Shown: in pieces, positions 20,501 through 31,464 of the stretch
Layout of the letters: each line of letters starts with the position of its first letter
How positions within the stretch are numbered: position 1 is the stretch's first letter
NCBI GenBank assembly: GCA_032718865.1
Contig: JALUTQ010000003.1
Coordinates: 1,890,001-1,954,000 of the forward strand
Direction: 5' to 3'
DNA length: 64,000 nt
DNA from: Tilletia caries
Taxonomy: Eukaryota > Basidiomycota > Exobasidiomycetes > Tilletiales > Tilletiaceae
Made by a program: the position numbers and the translations under genes
The notes under the pieces: generated by a model
What the model was told of the DNA's origin: nothing
Databases searched by the model: none
Seen by the model: only the letters and a program-made list of their open reading frames with translations

Positions 20501-23384
20501 CCAGGTTTGCGATCTTGGCGCGACCGATGAATGAAGCCATCAATCGACAACCTTTCGCCTGGACCGAGATCGAAGAGGACGCCATGACGAGAATCAAAGA
20601 GGCCTTGACAACTCCTCCCGTGTTGCGAAGGGCCGACTTTAAACGACCGTTTATCCTCGATGTGGACGCCTCTGCTGTCGGTTTCGGCGCTGCCTTGATC
20701 CAGAAGGACGACGAAGGAAAAGAACATCCAATCATCTTCCTGTCTCGACAAACAAAGGATGCAGAACGACGATACCCTGCTACTCACCTCGAGCTTCAAG
20801 CCATCGAGTGGGCCGTTAAGAAGCTTCGACACTACCTGGACGGAGGGAAGTCGACCGTCAGGAGCGACCACAAGGCCTTGCTGTGGCTCTGGAATCTAAA
20901 ATCAACTGACCTTTCTCACCGTCTCCAGAGACTAACTCTTTCCCTAGCACCTCTTCGGGAGAAGATCAAGATCGAGTACCGCAAGGGTACATCGAACCAG
21001 GTGGCGGATGCTCTCTCCAGAGCCCCGGTCGAAGAGGAGGACACAACAAAAGACGAAATCATGATGCAAATACCCATCAAAGAAGAAAAAGAACCAGAAC
21101 AACAAAAGAAGAAGAGCGCATTGGTGGCGACGCTCAATTCCCATTCCCAAACCCTTTCCCAAAACAAAGTCTCAACCTCTCAGAATGCAGCTTCCCAATC
21201 CCTCTCCCAGGCCAAACCCTCTACCTCTCAGAACACAGTAACAGCCGATTCAACATCTCAAGAAATTCCCACAACAACCAGCAGCTCGTTGACCTTCGAC
21301 ATCGACGAGAAGACAAGCTGGGCAAAAGCATATCAACAGGACCCCCATTATCAACGAATTTGGCGACGCTTGATCAACAACGACAAGTCTCGCCGACAAA
21401 CGGAGGATGCTGAGGAGGATACGGGGAACCATGCGGCCAGAGGAAAAAGAGATCGCGTGGGGAGCGAAGGGTCGCAAGCGAACGAGGAAAAGAAGGAGTT
21501 GGATCGAGAAGGGTTGAAGGAGAAGGTCGATGTCGAAGAGAAGGAAGGATTGGGGAAGAAGAAGAAGGGAAGTCGAGGTTGGAAACGTTTGAAGGATTGG
21601 AAGCAGGGTTGGCCGAAGAAGGAGAAAGGTGGACATGATGGAGAACGGGCTCATGATGATGGAAAGGACTTGAAGAAGGAGGAGGACGGACACAATGGAG
21701 GACATGGTCGAGATGATGGGCAGGATTTGGTTGCTGGAGGAATCGAGAAGGAGGAGGTGGTCATTCAGGAGAAGGAAACGTCCCCGATGACTGGAGGTGC
21801 GTCCGGATCGACTCGACGTCGAAGCCCAAGACTCAAGACAAGTCGAAGGACACGACGCTCGAAGCCACCGACCCAATTCTTCGTTCAAGAAGGCTTTTTG
21901 TTCGAACGAAAGGGGTCGAGTACGGACGAAGTCATCAAGCTATGCGTTCCGGAGGAGAAGATCCCGCTTGTGATCCACGATTCCACAACTCGTCTCGAGC
22001 CGGGCATCCTTCCTCACAGCGGACGATTGATGCGATGAAGGAAACGTTCACGTTTCCCGACTTCGGCAAACGAATCAAAGAGCACGTCAAGTCTTGCTTT
22101 GAGTGCCAGCTCAACAAGACCCGACACCACTTACCCTATGGGGAACTGCATCCAATCTTCAGCCCGTCACAAGTCTTCCACACGATCGGGATCGACTTTG
22201 TCACAGGCTTGACTCCGAGCGGTCGAGAACACTATGACTCGATCACAGTCTGTGCCGACAAGTTCTCAAAGTTCGCGTTCTTTTGGCCCTCCAAGACAAC
22301 CGACACGGCTTCAGACACTGCACAACGTTTCTTGGAGCGAGCGTACCCCTACACCGGCCTGCCACAACGCATCATCTCAGACAGAGATGTACGTTTCACG
22401 AGCCAGTTCTGGCAAACACTTGTCAAGAAGCTCGACATTCAACACTCGATGTCGACAGCTTACCATCCTCAGACGGATGGCCAAGTGGAACGTCTGAATC
22501 AGCAATTGGCAACGCTACTCCGACACACGGTGGCTCTAGACCAACACGACTGGGCCGAGCGATTGCCAAGCGCCATGATGGCGTATAACCAGACCATCCA
22601 TGAGACGACCAAGCAGCGACCTTATATGCTGGTCTTCGGTCGACTCCCGCGCATCTTCCCCCTCCAATTCTTGACATCGACTCGCGCAGAGAAGGAGTCT
22701 GGAGTGGATCGATTGCTGTCTCTACATCAGGAGATACAGGAGCGGATTGTCAAGGCTCAAGAGAGGCAAAAGCATCAGTATGATGCTCATCACGAACACT
22801 GGCGACCCAGGGGAGGAGACTGGGTATGGGTTCGAACCGAGCACTACAAGACGCGCCTTGACCCAACACAACGCTCCAAGATCAAGCTGGGACCCAAACA
22901 TATCGGTCCTTTCCGCATCAAGACCGAAGTAACGGCCGGAGCCTACGAACTCGACACTCCGTCGTGGTTCAAAGGACACAACGTCCTTCCCGTCCAAGCT
23001 CTAGAGCCGTTCCTTGGTGATCCGGCGAAAGTCCTTCCTCGGAAAATCACCGGAGTCGAGGAGGAGGGAGCTCGACCAGAGCAGCGCATCATCACCTTCC
23101 TCGGTCGTCGACCAACGCAATTCCTTGACGGAGATCGTTACGACTATCTGGTCAAGTGGATTGGCGACATCCAGCCAACCTGGCAGTGCGATCGACGTCT
23201 TCCTGGCCTCCATTGGGCACGGAAGGACCTTGAGAAGCATCTTCACCAAGAGCTCAGGATCAACCGTCTGTCGCCTACTCGAGAACTCGTCTTGGATCAG
23301 GCAAAGGATCGAGCGAGAGTTCTCAAGGCACTTGACGAAGGGAAGAAGGAAGACGTTGACGGCTCGGGGACGAGCCTCTCGTCT

Positions 23385-23395
23385 GTGGGGGCGGG
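23385..23395 (+). other. Polypurine tract
   Basis: GTGGGGGCGGG lies directly before the right LTR, the usual site for plus-strand priming. One C and one T interrupt the purines. Confidence 0.6.
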
Positions 23396-23654
23396 TGTAA
23401 CGGACAGGATTGAGAAGGGTCAGGCGAACTAGGTACGGGCTTCGGGATCTGGTGGGTCGGGATCTGGTGGGGCTGCTTGGAAGGTCGAGATCGATGGTCG
23501 ATGGGTACCACTGGTGAGGATCGGGGCGAGATCCACGGTCATGAAGGAGGAATTTCTCGTCTCATTGCTGCGCACGACTTCGACTGTAACGTACACACAC
23601 TTGAATCCAGACACATTTCTCAATTCTCATTTACAGACTCGGTTTCTTGTTACA
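23396..23654 (+). repeat. Right LTR (259 bp)
   Basis: Same TGTAAC...GTTACA sequence as the left LTR, followed by CTGAC. The polyprotein frame ends 36 bp inside it. Confidence 0.95.
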
Positions 23655-23986
23655 CTGACCCTGTCCAGCAAGGTCCAACGTGGGTACCACGAGCTCCAGA
23701 GCGGCGCCCGGGAGATGTTGGTAGCGTACAAGGAACACGTGCGTACGGGCCCACCACTCCCGCCCTCGCACTGGCCGGCGTCGAACGTGGCCTTGACGAC
23801 GATGCTTCAGCAGATGCTCAGATGCTCAAGCGCATCCTGACGGAACGGATGTCCTCGGGTGGGACGATACCCATAACAGAGCACGCGCAGGCAGAAGCTG
23901 CAAGATACCGAGCAGCTCTATCGGGACATTCAGATGTACCTCACCCTGGAGAAGATTGAACAGAACGTGGATTTCTGGAAGGTGAG

Positions 23987-24620
23987 TATTGTCCCTTCCT
24001 TGTCTTTTGCCTTACTGCCAATTACGATGGCTCATGTACTTTCTGCGGCCTTGCTACCTACAGTCCATGCTCATCGTATGTAATGACAAGCTTGAATTTG
24101 CTTCACACTCATGAATCTGCATCTGAATCTATGCGTTCTTTGTTGCTATTTGCCTCGATGTGGCTGCGAGCGACCCTCGAATCGCGCAACAAAGGGCGTG
24201 CGACAGGAAACCGTCTATGTCAGACGGCACAACCCCGGTTGTTGGACCACAACTGCCTTGACAATTCTGCTGATACTTCTTCGGATTTGGCCTGACCAGG
24301 CTCTCTGTTTCTGTCCTTGCTCACCTTTCTCTTCCTTCCGTTTTCCCCATCTCTATACCCCCTCTCGCCCCATCCTTGTCCTCCGCCTGACTAATTCTTC
24401 CTCCCACAGCCTATCTTGATTCCGAACCCGAACATAACGTTTCTTCTTGAGCGCACGGGAACGTTTTTGCATTCTTCACAGCTCACTGTCCGTGCTCTGC
24501 GGGCCTGCGGGCCCCAACCTTCGCTGACTTGTCCTCGACGACCGCCCCCAAAACCCAGGCTGCGTCTGTCCCATCCACAAGCTTAACTCAAGCCTTTGAA
24601 CCGGATCCCGATCCCAGGCA
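23987..24620. other. Intron-rich junction between broken gene and TPR gene
   Basis: Contains splice-like signals (donor near 23981, CAG near 24062, CCCAG near 24620) but no frame long enough to call. It may hold the last exons of the broken gene and missing exons of the TPR gene. Confidence 0.35.
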
Positions 24621-25800
24621 AGCCGCTACGGATGTATGTGATTGCTGAGGCTAATCTGGGTCGAATTCGGCTTGCGAGTGGTGATGCGGCTGGGGCTTTG
24701 TCAGCTTTCGAGACGGCCTTGGCGCTATTGGAGGGTGCGGGAGATGGAGAGGCGGAAGAAGACGGGGAAGGGGAGGCAGAAGTAACTGCGGATCACGCCA
24801 ATGCCAAGAAGGAGTCAGTACTGCCCTCATGGAAGCAATCCCGCGTGGGTCTACAAGTCCAGTTCGGATTCAGTATGGCCCACTTCATCCTGGGACAACA
24901 CGATGAAGCGCTCGCGGCCTTTGAATGGGCCCTGTCCACCCTGGAAACGGCGGAAGAGTGGAAGACGATGCCCGAGCTCGAGTTGGGGGCGGTGCGGGCG
25001 CATGTGTCGATCTTGTTGGCGCGAGTGCTTTGGACGCTGGGTGGACATGACAGGGAGGAGGCTGCCAAGGCGCAACTTTTGGACAGGTGAGTATTCCCCA
25101 CTTGGAGTTTCCCTCCCGTCAGCGTGCACCATCAGGCCGCGCCTACCTTTACTAACGGTGCTCTGTCTTTTACTTTCTGAACAGCATTGCTGATGCTCCC
25201 CAGAATCTTGGCGTCATGGTCTCGCTCGCTGCAGCAGGTGCGGTGACGGGTGATGCAGATCTGATGGATACCGCCCTATCCGATATCACAAACCTCGGCC
25301 GGGTCCAAGTGCAAGCGCTTGATGGAGAAGGTCACGTCGACTTCCTCATCTCGATGGAACACTTCATCGCCGGTCGGACCAAGGACGGACTGGTTGCGCT
25401 CCGGGACAGCACGAGGACCAAGGAACTGACGACGACTAAGGCTCAGTTGGCGCTGGCAGAGGCGTTACTCCGGATTGCTTCGCTTCCGAGTGCGACGGAG
25501 AGCCAGCGGGAGAGTGGGCGGCAGGCCACCGAAAGGGCATTGATACTTGTACAGGAGCGGGCCGCGTTCGAAAGTGGGGAGATGCTCGGTAGTGTGGCGA
25601 GGTTGCTGGGTGTGCTCTACTCCATCGAGGCTGCGAGCTCCTCGACTTCTTCTGCGGCGGAGGAAGAGGGCAGCAGTGGGGTTCAGCATCGAGAAGCGGA
25701 GACGGGGAGGAGTAGGGCGATCGAGTGGGCACAGCGGGCGGTCATGGCATCGCCGTGGGAGGAAACGCATTGGACCGCGCTGGCACAGGCTTCGCGGTAG
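24621..25800 (+). CDS. Ski3/TTC37-like TPR protein, C-terminal part
   Basis: Two exons (about 24621-25086 and 25185-25800; intron 25087-25184, GTGAGT to ACAG) encode about 360 residues of TPR-like helical pairs: AEANLGRIRLASGDAAGALSAFETAL, then ILGQHDEALAAFEWALSTLE. The end, WAQRAVMASPWEETHWTALAQ, resembles the C-terminal TPR of Ski3, the scaffold of the cytoplasmic Ski complex that feeds RNA to the exosome. Full Ski3 is over 1000 residues, so only the C-terminal part is here. The upstream DNA offers no further TPR exons, and a splice acceptor at 24620 suggests a lost 5' part. It is probably a truncated gene. Any large TPR protein remains possible. Confidence 0.55.
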
Positions 25801-26644
25801 AGTCTCATCGCAGCAGTCCTCTTCGAGACGCAGAGCATGTACGTGGATTACTTACTACTTTGTAACACCTGCATGGCATGTGACTACATTGACCGGACCT
25901 TGTAAAAGTGATCTAGGTAAAGGGTCAGTGTCGATCAGGACGAGAACTGGAAGGATCATAGCAGCTTCCCTCGGTGCCGTCGATGCTCGTCCCACTCTCT
26001 CAGCGCCTCGGACATCGCTGTCAAGTCACGCTATGAGTATGTGCAATCGGATCGATGCATACATACTCGTGGCAAGAAGGGAACAAGTGAGAGTGCAACG
26101 ATGCGAAAGGCAAGGCGACGGCATATCCTTGCCACCGACTCTTCCGGTTTCTGTCAGCTGCCCACCCGCAGTCTTCCTCGTTGCCTCAGTCCGTTGTCGT
26201 GGGGAGATGATTGATGGGAGCGACCCAGGTGGGCGCGGGACTAAGTTTTTGGGCCGAGCTCGAGAGTGGGCCGCCCTGGGTGGGTGGGTTTACTACTCGA
26301 GGCAAGGCATATGGAAGCACGTATGTACAAGGGACAATAGGCCGGGCAAAGAGAAAAAAAACCTGAACGGATCGAGAATGCGAGTCGAGCGACTGCAGAA
26401 AGTGAAGGAAAACGTTGAGAGAGAGACGTATCGATGCGAGAAGAAGGTGTGGAGGGGTGGGAGAAAAGGAAATGGAATGAGACCGAGGCGCAGAGGCAAC
26501 GCAACGAAGAACGTTCGCGCGTGCTCACAAAAGATCAACGAACCGAAAGGCAGTGCGAGCCTTCCGCCGCCGCGCCGCCGTTGCTCTTACCTTCTCCAAC
26601 CGCTGACCGCTTCACTCTTTTCACCCCCTTTTCCCAACTTCAGA
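25801..26644. other. Spacer and leader of EEP gene
   Basis: No gene recognised between the TPR gene stop and the ATG at 26645. The last 300 bp are A/G-rich then C-rich, consistent with a promoter and leader. Confidence 0.4.
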
Positions 26645-27584
26645 ATGGCCGCAGCGACTGATCCATCATCACATGTACACGCAAGTGCGTTCTGCAAGAC
26701 CACTCGTTTCCACAGGGGAGAATGGCAGCAACTTTCCGCTGAACCTGCTCCATCCACTTCCTCCCCCCACGCCGGCCCAACGGCAGCAAGCCTATCGCCA
26801 AGCGGTAAGCTCACGATCGTCACCTACAACGTTTGGTTCGAGAACTTTGTCGACGAGGTCCGCCATCCGGCCATCATCGGCCTGCTCGCCTCCACGAATG
26901 CAGACGTAATCTGTCTACAAGAGATCACCCAGTCGTTCCTCGCCACCATTCGATCCGATGCGGTCATGCAGAACACGTACGCCTGTCTCGGTCTCGATGG
27001 AGAGTCTATGAAAGGCACCGTTTTATGGCTGTGTCGTCCTCGTCAATCGGAAAAGCCTGGCCGTCCGAAACGGTCGACTTGTGGACCTCCCGGAGTCCAA
27101 GCTCAACCGCACCCTGCTCATGGCCGAGCTCACAGGTCTTTCAGGCACGCACACGCAGGGTATCAACGCACTCACCATCGCTGCCGCCCACCTCGAGTCC
27201 CCAGGAGCAGACTACGCACAACATGCCCGCCGGGCTCAATTGCAGTTCATCCGTGCCCGTTTGCCGGAATCAGGAGCGATCTTTTGCACAGATACCAACC
27301 TGTGCACAGAAGAAGAGGCAGATCTTCCAACAGACCACCTCCGCTTCCGAGACGCGTGGGTCGATGCTGGGCATTCTGCGGACGTCCCTACGTCCGACTC
27401 CTTGTACAAGTCTCCATACACCCCTCGACGGCTGGATCGAATTCTGTATACGGGCGACGGGCTGCAGGCGGTAAGCGCAAACCTCATTGGAGAAGCTCCT
27501 CTCAAGATCACCGAGCCTATCAGCATGGATCTATACTTTTCCGATCACAAAGGGGTTCTTGCCACTCTCTCAGTCAAGGGCTGA
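26645..27584 (+). pseudogene. EEP-fold (TDP2-like) phosphodiesterase, one frameshift
   Basis: Encodes an endonuclease/exonuclease/phosphatase-family protein of about 310 residues, closest in motif pattern to tyrosyl-DNA phosphodiesterase 2-type enzymes, which remove blocked 5' DNA ends. Motifs in order: TYNVWFE (Asn), CLQEIT (metal-binding Glu), FCTDTN (Asp-x-Asn), LDRIL and FSDHKGV (catalytic Asp-His). The first half is in one frame to about 27020; the second half (LVDLPESKLNRTLL onward) is in another. Removing one T from the run at 27021-27024 joins them as GTVYGCVVLVNRK. One inserted base therefore breaks an otherwise complete gene, or this is a sequencing error. Start chosen at MAAATDPSS. 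Confidence 0.75.
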
Positions 27585-30500
27585 CTCGATATGACCGGTC
27601 GTAAACGGGATGGACGAGATGGGACGCGGCCAGGGACCGTACAGCATCAGTACTGCGAAGCAATCAGAATACAAACCTTCATCACACCTTCCGAAGGATG
27701 CGACCGGACTGAGACGAGAACGAAGGTCCTCGTGGATGAGGGCTGGACTTCGTCTTCGACATGGACATGGGAAATAAGCATGCTTGATTCACTTCACGAG
27801 CTCGGAGACAGGGAGATCGAGGAGCAGACTCAGGACATACACATAAGGATGAGGGTTAGAAGTGAATAAAAGTGTGTGGGATTGCGCGCGCGGAAGAGAC
27901 GAGAGACGAAAAGTGAAGGAACACTGCACGTAATCTATGGTGTAGAAAAATTTCGGCGGGACCTTGCCAAAGGTCCCGTGCTTTTTGTTGTTGATCCTCC
28001 GAGCCATTCCCTGAATAAACAGGGGGAGGATAACGATGCTGCAAGGGGACGAGCTGCCACTCCCGTCCCCTGCATTGGCAGTGGTGTCACGTACCCACAG
28101 GACATAGCGCCTCTATGCTGTGAAGTGTGGCAGACGGTACGTTTAGTGAGAGGACGAGCAAATACCCATGATGCGAAGTCGTATCTGTCCACGAAACAAC
28201 GACGCTCGCAGGGATTGCTCTCGGTCAGGTTCCCAACGGAACCCTTGACGACTCTGTAAGGGGGGAAAAAAGAAGGCAAAGGGGACTCGAACCCACAGTG
28301 CCAACCCTGTAACCCCCCATCGTCCACCCAGAAACTCGTAAAAGCTGAGGCCGCCTCGAAATGGATGGTCGATCCAATGAAGGAAAAAGACCTACGAAGA
28401 TCCAGAGTGATCTACGTCCAATGGGGGAAAGGGACTTTGCCCTCCCGCCCAAAGGAAGGCGCCTGTGTGAAGTAGAGGTATGAGAGTAGAGTTGTGCTGA
28501 AGGAAGACATGTGTCAGTACGACGGGGAATGCAGGGGACACATATAAGCTCACGCAAGCCTTGTGTTCGAACGTCCCCGCCTTGGCACCCCAAGCCTTCC
28601 CCGATGGGTCGAGTGTCGACCGTCCTGCCCAGAGGACTCGATGCCAGGTGGGTTGGCGAGGGGCGGAGGAGGAAGAGGCTCTTCAGGACACCTGACAGCA
28701 TAAGTATGGGATCGTTGGACTTGGTGAAGTCGAAGGTGAGGTCGGGACGGGGAGTGGTCGCCTGAGGAAAGTCATGGGCTGGGAGCTGGCACCTTGATGC
28801 GAACCCTGATCCTATCTCGAAAGGGCTGGATGACCTCAAAGAATTGAGGACTGGAAGACTTGAGGTGGATGATCGCAGAGCAAGAGTTGATGAGACCGAG
28901 CGAGTGGTGGGTGGACGATGGACGAGTGTGTGGACATGAGAGTGTAGCGAGTGGGTATGAGTGGGAGTGGGAGTGGGAGTGGAGTTGTGTAAAGTATGTG
29001 AGAGAGTGTGTGAGAGTGTGTGGGAGTATGTGAGAGTATGTGAGAGAGTGTGAGAGACAAGCTGTGAGAAGAAGGCCTGCGGGAGGAAGTGGTGTCCCGT
29101 GACTGCTTGAGTGAGGGGGAAGATTTGGGTGAGTCGAAGGTGGTTGGGGGCCCTGCTTATATACCTTCGACCCTCCCTGGAAAAGCAGATCGTTTTTCCC
29201 TCTTTTTGGTAGCTTTCGGAGGGATCGTTCAAGGGCGAAGAGTGCTCCAGCTACCGATCCACCTGCGCTGAGAGGTTGAGAAACATCCTGCGTGATGCGT
29301 CCCCAGCACGCCATTCACAGTCGTAGAGCCCAACGGTTGCAAAAAACGACCTGCTGTTCGATCCGCCAAGAACTTGCCCTTGACCCACGCATGCGTACCG
29401 GAGTGCGGCAGGATGGACCTGGCCAGGACTTGGACAGCGAAAGAGGTTGAAATGTGTCCAGGTCGAGGTGTCGTGGACGTGCATGGTGTTGAGACACTCT
29501 GAGGCATGGGCATTTGACGGGCAAGCGTGAACGTCGGACGGTCAGCATGACTGGCAGTTTTCGTCGTCGCCAGGTCCTATTGCGGTCGTGTGGCCCTCGT
29601 TCACCTTCACCATGCCAGCGCACCGTGGACCTTCGGGACGCTAGATCGAGATTCCAACTGTCGTGTCATGCAAGAGGGTTGCGGGTGGCATTCAGGCTCG
29701 CAGCTATGCGATTGACTTGCTGTCAGAAGTCGATCGATTCCGAAACTCGTGCCGAAGTGGCCGAACTGCGCATGTCAGTCATTGCTGATCGATGGGCAGG
29801 ACAGTCAAGGCCTCCGCGGGCTCCGATGGGGATAGCTGCTGGACGTGCGCCAGGGTGAGCAGACGTCTAGTCTTTGGCACATTGCCTAGCTGGAAGGACG
29901 GCCACAAGACTGATGGTGCATGTATGTCGATTGCCGTACCAGCACGCGGCTTCGCTGGCAGTCGCGCTCGACCCAGGAAGCAGCCATAGGGGATTGGAGA
30001 CGCTGTGCCCTGCAAGTTCTGACCGGCTAATGGAATGTGAAAGGAATCGTTAAGCCTGTGGGACTAGGAGGCCAAAAAAGAAGATGTTGAAGAGAGTGAG
30101 CCAGAGATAAGAGATAAGTGAGCGAGTGAGTCCATACGTCAAAGCAGCAAAGAATGAGCAAGGAAGCACGGAAAGCGGTTGGGACTCTTGCCAGCGCGCA
30201 CGGAATCGGCTTGCATGGCAGCACCCAACAGTTTGTTCTCCCAAGCTCGTACCGATGAAGGTCAGGTCCTCACGCCTCACTACCCAGCGACCCGCTTCTC
30301 GGCGCGCAGCGCACCAGCGATGCCTATGTCGTAGAAGCATGGCAGGATACCTGGACGGGACAAGAGACCTTTCGAGAGGCAGCGCAAGTTGAACGACAAA
30401 CGTTGCGCAACGATCCGGAGAAGGACGCGGTACTCTGCCGGTCCCAGCACACACGTCCAGGTCCCTCCCTTCCTGCTCACTTGCTGCTTTCGGAGCTCCA

Positions 30501-30609
30501 CCACACGCCATCTGACATCTCCCTATCCACATAAGTACTTCTCGCCCGTGCCTACGCTCACGCCCACGCCCACGCCTTTACGTACTGCTCCCCACCCGAC
30601 AGACCCAGG
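27585..30609. other. Long stretch without a supported gene
   Basis: I see no gene I can defend. Points noted: a tRNA-like B box with a following T run on the minus strand near 28268-28300; a GTGTGAGAG-type microsatellite at 28960-29060; a weakly coding-looking spliced piece on the minus strand at 28550-28870 whose putative intron is only 31 nt; and an open stretch on the plus strand at about 30290-30470 (DAYVVEAWQDTWTGQETF) that might be an exon. Confidence 0.35.
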
Positions 30610-31464
30610 ATGAGCGCGCCGTCCGAAGTCTCGCTGCTGACGCACTACAAAGTGCTCGGCCTGCCCTACACCGCAACCGAATCCGACATCAAGAAGGCCT
30701 ACCGCAAACTAGCCATCAAGCTCCACCCAGACAAGAACCCACACCTCGCACCCGAGGTCGCGTCCGCCCGCTTTCACCCCATCCAACTCGCATATGACGT
30801 GCTCCTCGACCCGGCCTCCCGCGCTGCAGCTTCCGAACGGGCCCAGGAGACGGCTGCGCGGGAGGAGCGCATGGCTGCCTTCTCGGGGAAGCGGAAGGAG
30901 GCGGCGGAGGAGTTGGAAAGGGAGGAGGGGCGGTGGAAGGAGAAGAGACGCAGGGAGATGAGTGCGAAGGAGGAGAGGGTGGCCAAGTTGGCTAGGCTGA
31001 AGGAGGAGGGGAGGAGGAAGGTCGAGGAGAGGGAGGGGGAGGTGGCTGCTGCTGCGTCGGCTGCGGCTGCTACCAATTCGAAAGGGCAGCTGAGAAGTGA
31101 TGCGGCGACAGGGGCTGGGTCCAGAACAGGATGGCGCGAAGACTTGCATACGGCTGGATCGGTTCCCACGGCTTCGGAGCGTGCAGCGGCGGCGGCGGCG
31201 TCATCCTCAAGCAGAAGACCAACATCAACCAACACTAGCTCAAGCGAAGACCCAGCCCAACCAGCCGCAAGGTCGGCAACAGCACCATCAATGCCAGGCT
31301 CAGGCCCAGGGACGACCGCAAAGACACCGGTCTTCTCTTTCAAGACGTTTGCCGCGTCTGCATCAACAAGAAGTGGCAATGCGTCCGGGTCCGGTGTGGG
31401 TGCGCCGCCGCCCAAGTTCAGCTTTCAACCCGGCAAGCGATCGACTGAATCGGTTGGCAGATGA
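30610..31464 (+). CDS. J-domain protein, DNAJC17/Cwf23-like
   Basis: A 284-residue, single-exon protein. Residues 11-76 form a J-domain that stimulates Hsp70: helix KAYRKLAIKL, the HPDKN loop with HPD intact, then SARFHPIQLAYDVLLDP. Residues 80-160 are a Glu/Arg/Lys-rich coiled helix. The rest is low-complexity Ala/Ser/Thr with a short conserved-looking tail PKFSFQPGKR. Length and the J-domain-plus-charged-helix plan match Cwf23/DNAJC17-type spliceosome-associated J-proteins, but the RRM of DNAJC17 is not visible, so the subgroup is inferred. Start is the first ATG, directly before the J-domain. Convergent with VTC1. Confidence 0.75.
   Translation: MSAPSEVSLLTHYKVLGLPYTATESDIKKAYRKLAIKLHPDKNPHLAPEVASARFHPIQLAYDVLLDPASRAAASERAQETAAREERMAAFSGKRKEAAEELEREEGRWKEKRRREMSAKEERVAKLARLKEEGRRKVEEREGEVAAAASAAAATNSKGQLRSDAATGAGSRTGWREDLHTAGSVPTASERAAAAAASSSSRRPTSTNTSSSEDPAQPAARSATAPSMPGSGPGTTAKTPVFSFKTFAASASTRSGNASGSGVGAPPPKFSFQPGKRSTESVGR

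Larger units (their letters stand above)
15955..23431 (+). pseudogene. Gag-Pol polyprotein of the chromovirus, interrupted
   Basis: One long frame starting at the ATG at 15955. Gag has a coiled, charged N-part, then the capsid-like stretch IGKFDPKRRRALAFWVRLEHF (about 17910-17970) and a CCHC knuckle CFLCHKPGHAAADC. Pol has protease LLVDSGSEISLIS, reverse transcriptase with TIVDCNKGYHQF and YLDD, RNase H starting FILDVDASAVGFGAAL, integrase with a His/Cys zinc part (CFECQ) and the D,D,E residues in GIDFVTG, ISDRDVRF and DGQVERLN, then a chromodomain-like DYLVKWIGDIQPTWQ. Breaks: the MITE at 16630-17500, TGA at 20074-20076 just after GYHQFGLSD, and loss of one base at about 21983 before the integrase zinc part. 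An unusual Lys/Glu/Gly-rich spacer of about 170 residues lies between RNase H and integrase. The end reads into the right LTR. Confidence 0.9.
15567..23654 (+). mobile_element. Ty3/gypsy chromovirus-type LTR retrotransposon, 8.1 kb
   Basis: It has two 259-bp LTRs that appear identical base for base, a 5-bp target duplication CTGAC (15562-15566 and 23655-23659), a possible primer-binding site after the left LTR and a purine tract before the right LTR. The internal order is gag, protease, reverse transcriptase, RNase H, integrase, chromodomain-like end, which is the Ty3/gypsy (chromovirus) plan. Identical LTRs indicate a recent insertion. It lies inside an unknown host gene and carries a hAT-type MITE in gag, a TGA in reverse transcriptase and a frameshift before integrase. 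Confidence 0.95.
14665..23986 (+). pseudogene. Unknown gene with three in-frame TAGs, split by LTR retrotransposon
   Basis: Not recognised. From 14665 a single frame runs to the retrotransposon site at 15566 with only three stops, all TAG (14953-14955, 15121-15123, 15487-15489). Removing the element and one CTGAC copy, the same frame continues from 23660. There an 8-bp tandem duplication (AGATGCTC twice, about 23815-23830) and one extra base near 23889 shift the frame, before it closes again as LQDTEQLYRDIQMYLTLEK up to a GTGAGT donor near 23980. The protein is helical and acidic (DELDEDEEEEQ), with stretches such as RWKQLEGLLTKSYSGYAAF. Probable upstream exons lie in 14060-14640. It is a dead gene unless TAG is read through. 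No family can be named. Confidence 0.6.

Noticed and set aside
25547..26644. Open frame running from the TPR gene into the EEP gene
   Set aside because: The part before MAAATDPSS has no conserved look and crosses a different-frame coding exon.
28268..28300. tRNA gene on the minus strand (B box and T run)
   Set aside because: The T stem has mismatches and no A box or acceptor pairing could be found.
28550..28870. Spliced mini-gene on the minus strand
   Set aside because: Some pieces look coding, but the needed intron is only 31 nt, far shorter than the other introns here.
28225..29232. 335-residue open frame on the minus strand
   Set aside because: Dominated by a Ser-His-Thr repeat from a GTGAGA microsatellite; no domain.
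30290..30470. Plus-strand exon encoding DAYVVEAWQDTWTGQ
   Set aside because: No start or upstream exon joins in frame; kept only as a note.
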